From positions 124,001 to 188,000 of the forward strand of contig NZ_JANHDJ010000001.1 in the NCBI RefSeq assembly GCF_024494645.1: a stretch of DNA of 64,000 bases. The letters are read 5' to 3'. Under the pieces are notes generated by a model. It did no database searches, was not told the DNA's origin, and saw only the letters and a program-made list of their open reading frames with translations. This document shows positions 8,186 through 14,676 of the stretch, piece by piece. The first letter of the stretch is position 1. Every line of letters begins with the position of its first letter. Position numbers and translations under genes: made by a program. This DNA comes from Halohasta litorea. GTDB lineage: Archaea > Halobacteriota > Halobacteria > Halobacteriales > Haloferacaceae.

Positions 8186-8611
8186 ATGAAGCGTAGACGA
8201 TTGCTTGTAGCAAGCGGGACCGTGCTTACACTCACTATCGCAGGATGTAGTGGAGATACTGACGGCGACGGACGGGAACGATCAATCGGTGGAGATCGCG
8301 AATCTGGATCAGATGAGGGAGAAGGTGAATCTGAGCAAGACGTTGAACTACTTGATCACGAGCTTTATAATGAGGGCCAATTTGACGTTGGCGTTAGCGG
8401 TACCTTAGAGAACGTTTCTGGTGAAGAACTGTCCTATGTTGCGGTTGAAATATTCTTTTTAGACTCGGACGGAACTCAAATCGATGAGGGCCTCGATAAC
8501 ACCACTGACCTCGCTCCCGAGCGTCGCTGGGAGTTCGATGCTATGTACTTGGGCGATGAAGCAGACCGAATTGATACCTACGAAATTGAAACGGACGTCT
8601 CTAACTTCTAG
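8186..8611 (+). CDS. FxLYD-domain lipoprotein, low-GC gene
   Basis: 141 residues. The N-terminus MKRRRLLVASGT...LTLTIAGC is a signal peptide with twin arginines and a lipobox ending in Cys at about residue 21, so a Tat-exported, lipid-anchored surface protein is likely. An acidic Gly/Ser/Glu linker (about 22-52) leads to a domain with an FxLYD-like pattern: DHELYNEGQFDVGVSGTLEN, then YVAVEIFFLDSDG. Such domains are extracellular beta-sandwiches of unknown ligand. Codon usage is AT-richer than all neighbours, which suggests recent transfer. Confidence 0.8.
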   Translation: MKRRRLLVASGTVLTLTIAGCSGDTDGDGRERSIGGDRESGSDEGEGESEQDVELLDHELYNEGQFDVGVSGTLENVSGEELSYVAVEIFFLDSDGTQIDEGLDNTTDLAPERRWEFDAMYLGDEADRIDTYEIETDVSNF

Positions 8612-8694
8612 TTACCGTTGTTTTGATCAGTCTCTTACTCTCGTGAACACTGGTATCCGTCGCCGACCTAATTTTTGGCGTGGTTTTGTCACCA

Positions 8695-9153
8695 CTACAA
8701 ACTGATATTGCTGGCCAACAGCCCCGCGTCGACGAGCAGAAGCACGGCGACGCCCCCGGCGGCCAGAAAGATCGGTCGCGTCGATTCGACGGCCGCCCCA
8801 ACATCGTCGGCTGCGGCCGAGCCGCCGAGGCGCTTGCAGCCGACCTCAACGAGCCCGGTCAGCACGAACCACAGCACCAACATCGCCACGACGAGTTGGC
8901 CGCGGCCGGTACTGAAAAGCGACTCCGCGGTGTACCCCGTGCCTGCAAGGTGGCCGCCGGTCGCCACGAAAACGACCGCACTGATGCGGGTCAGCCACGA
9001 GAGTCGGGTCGAAATGGTCTCCATCGCAGCCGACGAGATCGAGCCCGCGGCCGACGCCGGAAGTACGGCTCCAACGACGAACAATACACTCCCGGTCCAG
9101 AGCCCGGCGAACAACACGTGGACGACCTGCATCACCGAATCGATTACTGCCAT
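8695..9153 (-). CDS. CopD-like / DUF2269-type four-helix membrane protein
   Basis: 152 residues with four predicted membrane helices: VMQVVHVLFAGLWTGSVLFVVGA, ISAVVFVATGGHLAGTGY, LVVAMLVLWFVLTGLVEV and IFLAAGGVAVLLLVDAG. A His in the first helix (VVHVLFAGLW) and one in the second (GGHLAG) recall CopD-type proteins that handle copper or heme, but the match is only by pattern. Start MAVIDSV (ATG ending at 9153) is preferred over one 12 codons upstream because the extra residues are not membrane-like. Confidence 0.65.
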   Translation of the reverse strand: MAVIDSVMQVVHVLFAGLWTGSVLFVVGAVLPASAAGSISSAAMETISTRLSWLTRISAVVFVATGGHLAGTGYTAESLFSTGRGQLVVAMLVLWFVLTGLVEVGCKRLGGSAAADDVGAAVESTRPIFLAAGGVAVLLLVDAGLLASNISL

Positions 9154-9276
9154 ACTCGATCGATTGGACGACAGCCTGATATATGTCACTGGTCAACGCG
9201 GACTCTCCCCTTCGAGACGGGAGTATGGTAAACATATCTTTCTAAATCCCAAAAAAGCGTTTCCACAACGTCAAGC

Positions 9277-9282
9277 TTTAAG
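9277..9282 (+). promoter_or_regulatory. dpsA promoter
   Basis: TTTAAG lies 28-33 nt before ATG 9310, consistent with a leaderless mRNA. The AT-rich stretch above it (9235-9262) could hold control elements, but none is recognisable. Confidence 0.55.
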
Positions 9283-9309
9283 TGGGTGGCGACTGAATAC
9301 ATAGTTGTT

Positions 9310-9858
9310 ATGAGCACGCAGAAAACCGTCCGACAGCAGTTCGGCAGCGTCGAACAGTCCGACGCGCTTCGGCTCGACGAGGACAAAGCCGAGCAGATCA
9401 TCGATGCGCTGAACACCGATCTGGCCAACGCCTACGTCCTCTATCACCAGATCCACAAACACCACTGGAACGTCGAGGGCGCGGAGTTCCGCGACCTCCA
9501 CCTGTTCCTCCAGGAGGCCTACGAGAACCTCGAAATGGGTGCCGACATGATCGCCGAGCGCGCCCAGGCGATCGGCGGCGTCCCGATTGCGGGCCCGGCC
9601 AACCAGGAGGAACGCGCGACCATCGAGTTCGAGGGCGAGGACGTCTACGACATCCGCACGTCGCTCGAAAACGACATGGAAGCCTACGGCGACATCATCG
9701 AGGGGATGCGCGACCACATCCAGCTGGCGGCCAATCTCGGCGACCCGACGACCGAACACCTGCTCAAGGAGATCCTCACCGACATCGAAGAGGACGCCCA
9801 CCACATCGAGCACTACCTCGAAGACGACTCGCTCGTCCTCGAATCGTCGACGCACTAA
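9310..9858 (+). CDS. dpsA: DNA-protecting / ferritin-like protein DpsA
   Basis: 182 residues. Ferroxidase-type ligands are visible in HKHHWNVEGAEFRDLHLFLQEAYE (about 50-73), and the family segments ERAQAIGGVP and EDVYDIRTSLENDMEAYGDIIE follow. The C-terminus DAHHIEHYLEDDSLVLE matches haloarchaeal DpsA. The protein forms a 12-mer cage that oxidises and stores iron and limits oxidative damage. I chose MSTQKTV at 9310 because it is the family start and lies 28 nt from a TATA box; the upstream ATG 9286 would extend into the promoter. Confidence 0.96.
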   Translation: MSTQKTVRQQFGSVEQSDALRLDEDKAEQIIDALNTDLANAYVLYHQIHKHHWNVEGAEFRDLHLFLQEAYENLEMGADMIAERAQAIGGVPIAGPANQEERATIEFEGEDVYDIRTSLENDMEAYGDIIEGMRDHIQLAANLGDPTTEHLLKEILTDIEEDAHHIEHYLEDDSLVLESSTH

Positions 9859-9902
9859 CTGCTCGATACACAGCACGGACGGTCGACGGAATCCCGCCAC
9901 AG

Positions 9903-9920
9903 TTTTCCATTTTTAAAAAC
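9903..9920 (+). terminator. T-rich terminator after dpsA
   Basis: TTTTCCATTTTT (9904-9915) about 45 nt after the dpsA stop is a typical archaeal oligo-T terminator. The following AAAAA could serve the opposing gene less well. Confidence 0.5.
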
Positions 9921-9968
9921 CGATAGCGACAGCCGGATCTGAGAGTCCTGTCGACTGTCCGGAGCCGA

Positions 9969-10205
9969 TCAGCCCTGCAGTTTCCGGCGGAGATCGTTCG
10001 CGGTGAGCGCGCCCTGGATGAGGTAGGAGGCACCCGAGTATTTCGGCGCGATGACTGCCGCGCCGAACAACAGGGCCGCCCGCTGTTCGTTGCCGTCCTG
10101 GAGGGCGTGACCGGCTTGGGCGAGCAACGACACCGTATTCAACTGTTTGAGTCGGCTCTCGCTGAGCAGCGTTTCGACCGGAGTTGCGGCGGATTGGAGG
10201 GACAT
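9969..10205 (-). CDS. Small conserved-looking protein of unknown function
   Basis: 78 residues starting MSLQSAATPVETLLSESRLKQL and ending TANDLRRKLQG. It is helical, with Ala-rich segments and no membrane helix strong enough to call. The start at 10205 is preferred over an ATG 30 codons upstream because the extra residues look like shadow. It lies 61 nt downstream of the ABC permease on the same strand and may belong to that operon. I do not recognise the family. Confidence 0.55.
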   Translation of the reverse strand: MSLQSAATPVETLLSESRLKQLNTVSLLAQAGHALQDGNEQRAALLFGAAVIAPKYSGASYLIQGALTANDLRRKLQG

Positions 10206-10266
10206 GACATACTGACCTCCGTCTCGCCAAGGGAAAAACCGCAGGACAGCCCCGACCTCGTGACTC

Positions 10267-11031
10267 TCAGTCGGTCCGGGGAATCGCGTAGGCACCCGCC
10301 ACGAAGAGAACCACCGCGAGTGCCGCGAGGATCAGCAGATTGCCGAGGAACGGCTCGCCAGCCGCGGGCCCGTAGGTGAGCGTCCGCACGCCGCGGGCGA
10401 AGTAGGTCAGCGGCGAGAGTTCGACCAGCGGCCCGAACCAGCCGGGCAACTGGTCGAGGCTGATGAACGTATCCGAGAGGAAAAGCAAGGGCAGGGCGAT
10501 GGTGTTGCTCGCGGCGATGACGCCGTCCTGAGAGTCAGCCAGTCGACCGAGGACGGCCCCGAACCCACAGAACAGGATCACTGCCAGCACGATAAACGGC
10601 ACGAGCAGCGCTAACGAGGCGGTAATCGGGATCGAGGCATCGGTCAGGAGCACGACGAGCCCGAGGATGAGCAGGCTGGCCAACCCGATGATGACGGTGT
10701 TGACAGCCGTGTGGGCCACGAGCCACTCGGTCCGGCTCAGGGGTGTGGTCGCCAGTTTCTCGAACCGATTGTCGTCGCGGTGCCGGGCGATCTCGCTGCC
10801 GACCCGCGACAGCGGGGTAAACAGCACGACCGTCGCCAGATAGCCGGGGATGTAGTAGGCCGCCGGTTCGGCGAACAGCCCGCCGTCGGTCGGCTGGGTC
10901 CGGACCAGCGCGCCGAAGATCACGACCAAGATTACGGGGAAGAAGAACGTGAAGAACACCGCGGTCCGGCGGCGGAGGAAGGAGTGCCACGCGGCGACCG
11001 CCTCGGATCGAATCCGTCGACTCCGGCTCAT
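10267..11031 (-). CDS. ABC-2 type exporter permease
   Basis: 254 residues with six membrane segments: AVFFTFFFPVILVVIFGAL, AAYYIPGYLATVVLF, AVNTVIIGLASLLILGLVVLL, LALLVPFIVLAVILFCGFGAVLG, ASNTIALPLLFLSDTFISL and ILAALAVVLFVAGAYAI. The ABC-2 pattern of a long loop after helix 1 and the motif PLLFLSDTFISLDQLPGW is clear. ATG 11031 overlaps the ATPase stop in an ATGA, so the pair is one transcript. The substrate (drug, lipid or peptide) is unknown. Confidence 0.88.
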   Translation of the reverse strand: MSRSRRIRSEAVAAWHSFLRRRTAVFFTFFFPVILVVIFGALVRTQPTDGGLFAEPAAYYIPGYLATVVLFTPLSRVGSEIARHRDDNRFEKLATTPLSRTEWLVAHTAVNTVIIGLASLLILGLVVLLTDASIPITASLALLVPFIVLAVILFCGFGAVLGRLADSQDGVIAASNTIALPLLFLSDTFISLDQLPGWFGPLVELSPLTYFARGVRTLTYGPAAGEPFLGNLLILAALAVVLFVAGAYAIPRTD

Positions 11032-12008
11032 CGGTCGCCTCCTGCTGCCGCAGGTTCGGTTGGTTCTTCGCTCGACTCTTCGGCCATCGCGCTCGCTCCC
11101 GGCGTCATCGCGCCCTCGAAGCTCTCGCCGGTGAGCTGCAAGTAGACGTCCTCCAAACTCGGTTCGGTCCACGTCAGGGTGTCGTAGCTGATGCCCGCCT
11201 CCGACAGTACCTCGACTGCATCGCCGATGTCGACCGGCGAGACGCCGTCGACGACGACCTCGCTCGGGCTCGCAGTCGCCGTAAAGTCGGCCGCAGCCAG
11301 TGCCGAGGCCGCCGCGCTGCTGGCGTCGGTCCCGATCACGAGCCGACTCCGGCCGCCGTGGTCGGCGATCAGGTCCTCGGGCGTCCCGACCGCGACGAGT
11401 TGGCCGTCCTGGAGCAACCCGACGCGATCCGAGAGCCGCTGGACCTCGGCCATCGAGTGGCTGGTGAGTACGACTGTCGTCCCACCGGCCGCCAGCGATT
11501 CGAGCAGCTCCCACAGCGCGCGCCGACCGGCGGGATCGATGCCGGTGGTCGGCTCGTCCAAGAAGAGCAGATCGGGATCGTTGACCAGCGCGGTCCCGAC
11601 ACAGACGCGGCGCTGTTGGCCGCCAGAGAGCGTCTCGTACCAGCTGTCGGCCGTTTCGGTGAGCCCCACATCTGCGAGGACGGCGTCGGTGTCGCGGGCG
11701 TTGTCGTACAGCCCGGCGTAGTAGTCGATCATCTCCCGGGCGGTGAGCCGCGCGGGCGGCGAAAACGACTGCGGGAGGAGGCCGACCCGCTCGCTGTCGA
11801 CCGCGGTTGGCTCCGCTCCGAAGACCTCGATGTTGCCGGTCACCGGTGTCGTCCCGGTGAGCGCCCGGATGAGCGTGGTTTTCCCGGCCCCGTTCGGGCC
11901 GATCAGGCCGAACACCTCGCCTTCGGCCACCGTGAGGTCGACTCCATCGAGCGCAACGGTGTCGCCGTAGGTTTTGCCCACACCAGTGGCGACGACAGCC
12001 TCGTTCAT
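11028..12008 (-). CDS. ABC transporter ATPase (ABC-2 exporter)
   Basis: 326 residues. Walker A GPNGAGKTT (about 38-46), Q-loop LLPQSF, signature LSGGQQRR, Walker B DLLFLDEPT and the switch His in LTSHSM are all intact. After the nucleotide-binding domain a C-terminal DUF4162-like region (about 225-300) ends with WTEPSLEDVYLQLTGE, which is typical of DrrA/CcmA-type exporters. A disordered acidic Ala/Glu tail completes it. It is coupled by ATGA overlap to the permease downstream. Confidence 0.93.
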   Translation of the reverse strand: MNEAVVATGVGKTYGDTVALDGVDLTVAEGEVFGLIGPNGAGKTTLIRALTGTTPVTGNIEVFGAEPTAVDSERVGLLPQSFSPPARLTAREMIDYYAGLYDNARDTDAVLADVGLTETADSWYETLSGGQQRRVCVGTALVNDPDLLFLDEPTTGIDPAGRRALWELLESLAAGGTTVVLTSHSMAEVQRLSDRVGLLQDGQLVAVGTPEDLIADHGGRSRLVIGTDASSAAASALAAADFTATASPSEVVVDGVSPVDIGDAVEVLSEAGISYDTLTWTEPSLEDVYLQLTGESFEGAMTPGASAMAEESSEEPTEPAAAGGDR

Positions 12009-12111
12009 ACCGGCAGTCGGGGTGGTTCGGGCCTAAAAATTCCGTTTCGACGGTCGGTTCTCCTTCTCAGAGCCGAACCAGCTATACTGCTTCGTTACAA
12101 AGGGGGTCGTG

Positions 12112-12210
12112 ATGGACCGTCGGGCGATCCTGTCGACTGTCGGCCTCCTCATGCTGATAGTCATCGTTATCGCGATCGGTTTTACAGTCAGCCTGGCGAT
12201 CTTCCTGTAG
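12112..12210 (+). CDS. Very small single-helix membrane protein (32 aa)
   Basis: ATG 12112 to TAG 12210 encodes MDRRAILSTVGLLMLIVIVI and a further 12 residues, essentially one transmembrane helix after two arginines. A TATA-like GCTATACTGC (12081-12090) lies at the right distance (about 27 nt), and a purine-rich AGGGGG sits just before the start. No function can be assigned. Confidence 0.5.
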   Translation: MDRRAILSTVGLLMLIVIVIAIGFTVSLAIFL

Positions 12211-12286
12211 CCACCAGCCACTGCAAGTGCCTCACCGCAGTCCCCCGACGGGATGTGTTTTTGGTTCCGTAGCCCCGAGACCGGGT

Positions 12287-12574
12287 ATGACCGATTCGAC
12301 ACGACGCGAGCGGCTCGCCGAGACGCTCGGCGCGGAACCAGCGACCGCCAGCCAGCTCGCCGATACACTCGACACGCCGGTCTCGACCGTCTATCAGGAC
12401 CTCAAACACGTCGCCCGGTCGGTTCGCTCCGCCGAGGACCGCGAGTTCCTGGTCGCACCGCCCGAATGCAGCAGCTGCGGGTTCAGCAACTACGACGATC
12501 CGGTCAACTACCCCTCACGGTGTCCGGAGTGCCGCAGCGAGTCGATCCAGGAGGCCGTCTTCAAAATAGAGTAG
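12287..12574 (+). CDS. Winged-HTH transcriptional regulator with C-terminal zinc ribbon
   Basis: 95 residues. The N-terminal half (LAETLGAEPATASQLADTLDTPVSTVYQDLKHVARS) is a helix-turn-helix of ArsR-like type. The C-terminal half has two zinc pairs, CSSCGFSNYDD and CPECRSESI, forming a ribbon. This HTH plus ribbon layout matches a small archaeal regulator family (COG3357 type, from memory). Start MTDSTRR was chosen over an ATG 20 codons upstream, which adds non-homologous sequence. Confidence 0.8.
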   Translation: MTDSTRRERLAETLGAEPATASQLADTLDTPVSTVYQDLKHVARSVRSAEDREFLVAPPECSSCGFSNYDDPVNYPSRCPECRSESIQEAVFKIE

Positions 12575-12591
12575 CCCGTACCGACCGGCAG

Positions 12592-13284
12592 TTAGGCCGG
12601 GGTTTCGACGCCGAGTTCCGCCAGCAGTGTCTCGGCGGCCGCCGCCGAGGATTCGGGGCCGCGGGCGGTGATCAAGTCGCCGTCGACCGTCACACTCGTC
12701 TCCGAATTGAGTTCGGCGTCCCAGTTGCCGCCAGCCTTGATGACTTCGTCTTCGGTCAGATACGGCAGTTTCCGGCCGTCAGGCATCAGGTCGTTGTCGT
12801 CGATAATGTCATCCTCCCACTCGTTGGGGAACCCCGTGACCTCGCGTCCCTCGACCAGATACTCGCCGTTTTCGTCGTGAGTAAAGCCGAGCAGTCCGAC
12901 CGCGTGGCAGACGACCAGCGCCTTTCCTTCGTCGCCTGCGACCGCGTCGGCCAGCAGCTGGCGGGCGTGGCGGTCGGTGTTAATGTCCCAGGCAGTGCCG
13001 TGGCCGCCGGGGAAGACGACGGCGTCGTAGTCGGCCGCGTCGACCGTGGCGATCGGCTCGGGGTCGGCCAGTCGCTCGTCGTTGTTGTCGCACTCTTTGA
13101 CCCGGTTGGCGACCTCCTTGCCCACCGCTTCGGGGTCGATCGATCGCTCGTCGACCACCGGCGGCTCGCCGGTCGGTGTGGCGACCGTCGCGTCGACGCC
13201 TGCCTCGTCGAGCGCCAGCAACGGCTCGATACATTCCTCGCCCCAGTAGCCCCGCTCGCTAACCACGAATAGTGCGTTCGTCAT
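12592..13284 (-). CDS. DJ-1/PfpI superfamily protein (Hsp31-like)
   Basis: 230 residues. The nucleophile elbow VVCHAVGLL (Cys at about 145) and FPGGHGTAWD define a type 1 glutamine-amidotransferase-like domain. Spacing and the insert GREVTGFPNEWED are of the YhbO/Hsp31 class with possible glyoxalase III or chaperone activity. The catalytic His follows the Cys directly. It overlaps no neighbour and is convergent with the HTH/zinc-ribbon gene. Confidence 0.82.
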   Translation of the reverse strand: MTNALFVVSERGYWGEECIEPLLALDEAGVDATVATPTGEPPVVDERSIDPEAVGKEVANRVKECDNNDERLADPEPIATVDAADYDAVVFPGGHGTAWDINTDRHARQLLADAVAGDEGKALVVCHAVGLLGFTHDENGEYLVEGREVTGFPNEWEDDIIDDNDLMPDGRKLPYLTEDEVIKAGGNWDAELNSETSVTVDGDLITARGPESSAAAAETLLAELGVETPA

Positions 13285-13360
13285 GCAGTTGTGTTTAGGA
13301 CTGAAGCCGCAAAAGGAACCGTGTCGACGGGGTGGACAATTCAGTCAGCCGAAACTCGAT

Positions 13361-14611
13361 TCAGGCGTTCGGGACGGTGGCGTCGAGCGCGCGGCGGGCC
13401 TTGTCGATCTCGGTCTGGACGATAAACGTCTCGTCGGAGCCGTGGTCGACGACGGCCTCAAGGGCGCGTTTGGTGCCGATCTGGCGGAGCGCCCACGCGG
13501 CCTGTGCGCGGACGTTCGAATCCTCGTCGGCTTTGAGGGTCTCCGAGAGCGGTTTGATCGCCCGCGTGTCGCCAAGTAGCCCCAGCGCGCGGGCGGCCTG
13601 TGGTCGGACGTTGTCGTTGTCCATCAGGAGCTTGTTCGCCAGCGGCTGGATGGCTTCCTCGTCGCCGATTTCGCCGAGCGCGCGGAAGGTGACCTTCTGG
13701 AGCGTGGGGTCGGAGTCGGCGTCAACGTACTCCACGAGGGTCTCTACTGCTTCGGTCGCGCCCATCTTGCCGAGGATCTTGATCGCCGTTTTGTCACGTT
13801 TGCCCGCCAGTTGGAGCATCTCGTCGATGGCCTCGTCGGTGGCCGCGACCGGGCCCATGCGCGCGAGCGTGTCGAGGCAGTGTTCCTCCATGAAGTCCGA
13901 ATCGAGCAGGTCATACGCCAGCAGGACCATCTCGGTGTTGCCCCGCTTTTCGTGTTCCTTGAGGGCGGCCCACTCCGGCGGGTAGTCCTTGATGTGGCCC
14001 AGCACGTCGTAGTAGCCTTCCGCCCGGAGGGTCTCCCGGACGGTCAGATCCGACCACTCTTGGGCCTCGTCGAGGTCAGCATCGAGGGTGTCGACGGCTT
14101 CGACCAGCGATTCGAGCGTTTCGCTGTCCTCGTCGGGATCGAGGTCGGCGTTCGTGACCGCGAGTGCGCTGTCGCTGAGTGCGTCGAGCGCGCTATCGAG
14201 GCCAGTCACCGCGTCGTCGATCGGCGACTCCAGGATCTCGCCGACCGTCTCGGCGAACGCCGCGACGGCCTCGACGACCTCGCCTTCGCCCTGCTCGGTC
14301 CACTCGCCGTCCTCGATAGTCGGCTTGGCCGCCTCGATGTCGTCGGTGACATCCTCGGCGTAGGGACCGCGCTGGGCTTCGAGGTTGTTGCGGTAGTCCT
14401 CGATCTGGGATTCGAGTTCGTCGGCCGGGCTCTCTTCGTCGTCGGGAACCGGGAGTTCCGATTCGTCGAGTTCCGACTCGATTGCGTCGAGGTCGGCCTC
14501 GATCTCGTCGAGATCGGCCTCGGTCTCGGCGGCCTCCAGGGCTTCGCCGACGGCCTCCAGTCGCTCGGTGAGGCTGTCGACAGTCTCGGCTTCCTCGTCG
14601 CCGTTGCTCAT
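13361..14611 (-). CDS. HEAT-repeat protein with acidic coiled-coil N-terminus
   Basis: 416 residues. The first half (1-200) is very acidic and helical (repeated ETEADLDEIEADLDAIESELDE), probably coiled coil. The second half carries about five HEAT/PBS-type repeats, for example ATDEAIDEMLQLAGKRDKTAIKILGKMG, LGEIGDEEAIQPLANKLLMDND and LGLLGDTRAIKPLSETLKADED. HEAT arrays are protein-binding scaffolds. No signal peptide or enzyme motif is seen. It is downstream of copA on the same strand with 65 nt between, so co-transcription is possible. Confidence 0.85.
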   Translation of the reverse strand: MSNGDEEAETVDSLTERLEAVGEALEAAETEADLDEIEADLDAIESELDESELPVPDDEESPADELESQIEDYRNNLEAQRGPYAEDVTDDIEAAKPTIEDGEWTEQGEGEVVEAVAAFAETVGEILESPIDDAVTGLDSALDALSDSALAVTNADLDPDEDSETLESLVEAVDTLDADLDEAQEWSDLTVRETLRAEGYYDVLGHIKDYPPEWAALKEHEKRGNTEMVLLAYDLLDSDFMEEHCLDTLARMGPVAATDEAIDEMLQLAGKRDKTAIKILGKMGATEAVETLVEYVDADSDPTLQKVTFRALGEIGDEEAIQPLANKLLMDNDNVRPQAARALGLLGDTRAIKPLSETLKADEDSNVRAQAAWALRQIGTKRALEAVVDHGSDETFIVQTEIDKARRALDATVPNA

Positions 14612-14676
14612 ATACCATATCTGCGTGTGAGGGTCAAAAGAGCGTTTCCATTCGGTAGCCTCCGGTTCCGCGTCCC

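Larger units (their letters stand above)
8041..8640. other. Low-GC islet downstream of tRNA-Arg
   Basis: Lines counted by eye fall to about 25-48 percent GC (for example 8101-8160 and 8401-8460), against clearly GC-rich flanks. The islet contains an 8-bp inverted repeat TCTATACC/GGTATAGA (8057-8064 and 8081-8088), an AT-rich promoter region and the FxLYD lipoprotein gene. Position next to a tRNA with a duplicated 3' end suggests acquired DNA. Confidence 0.6.
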
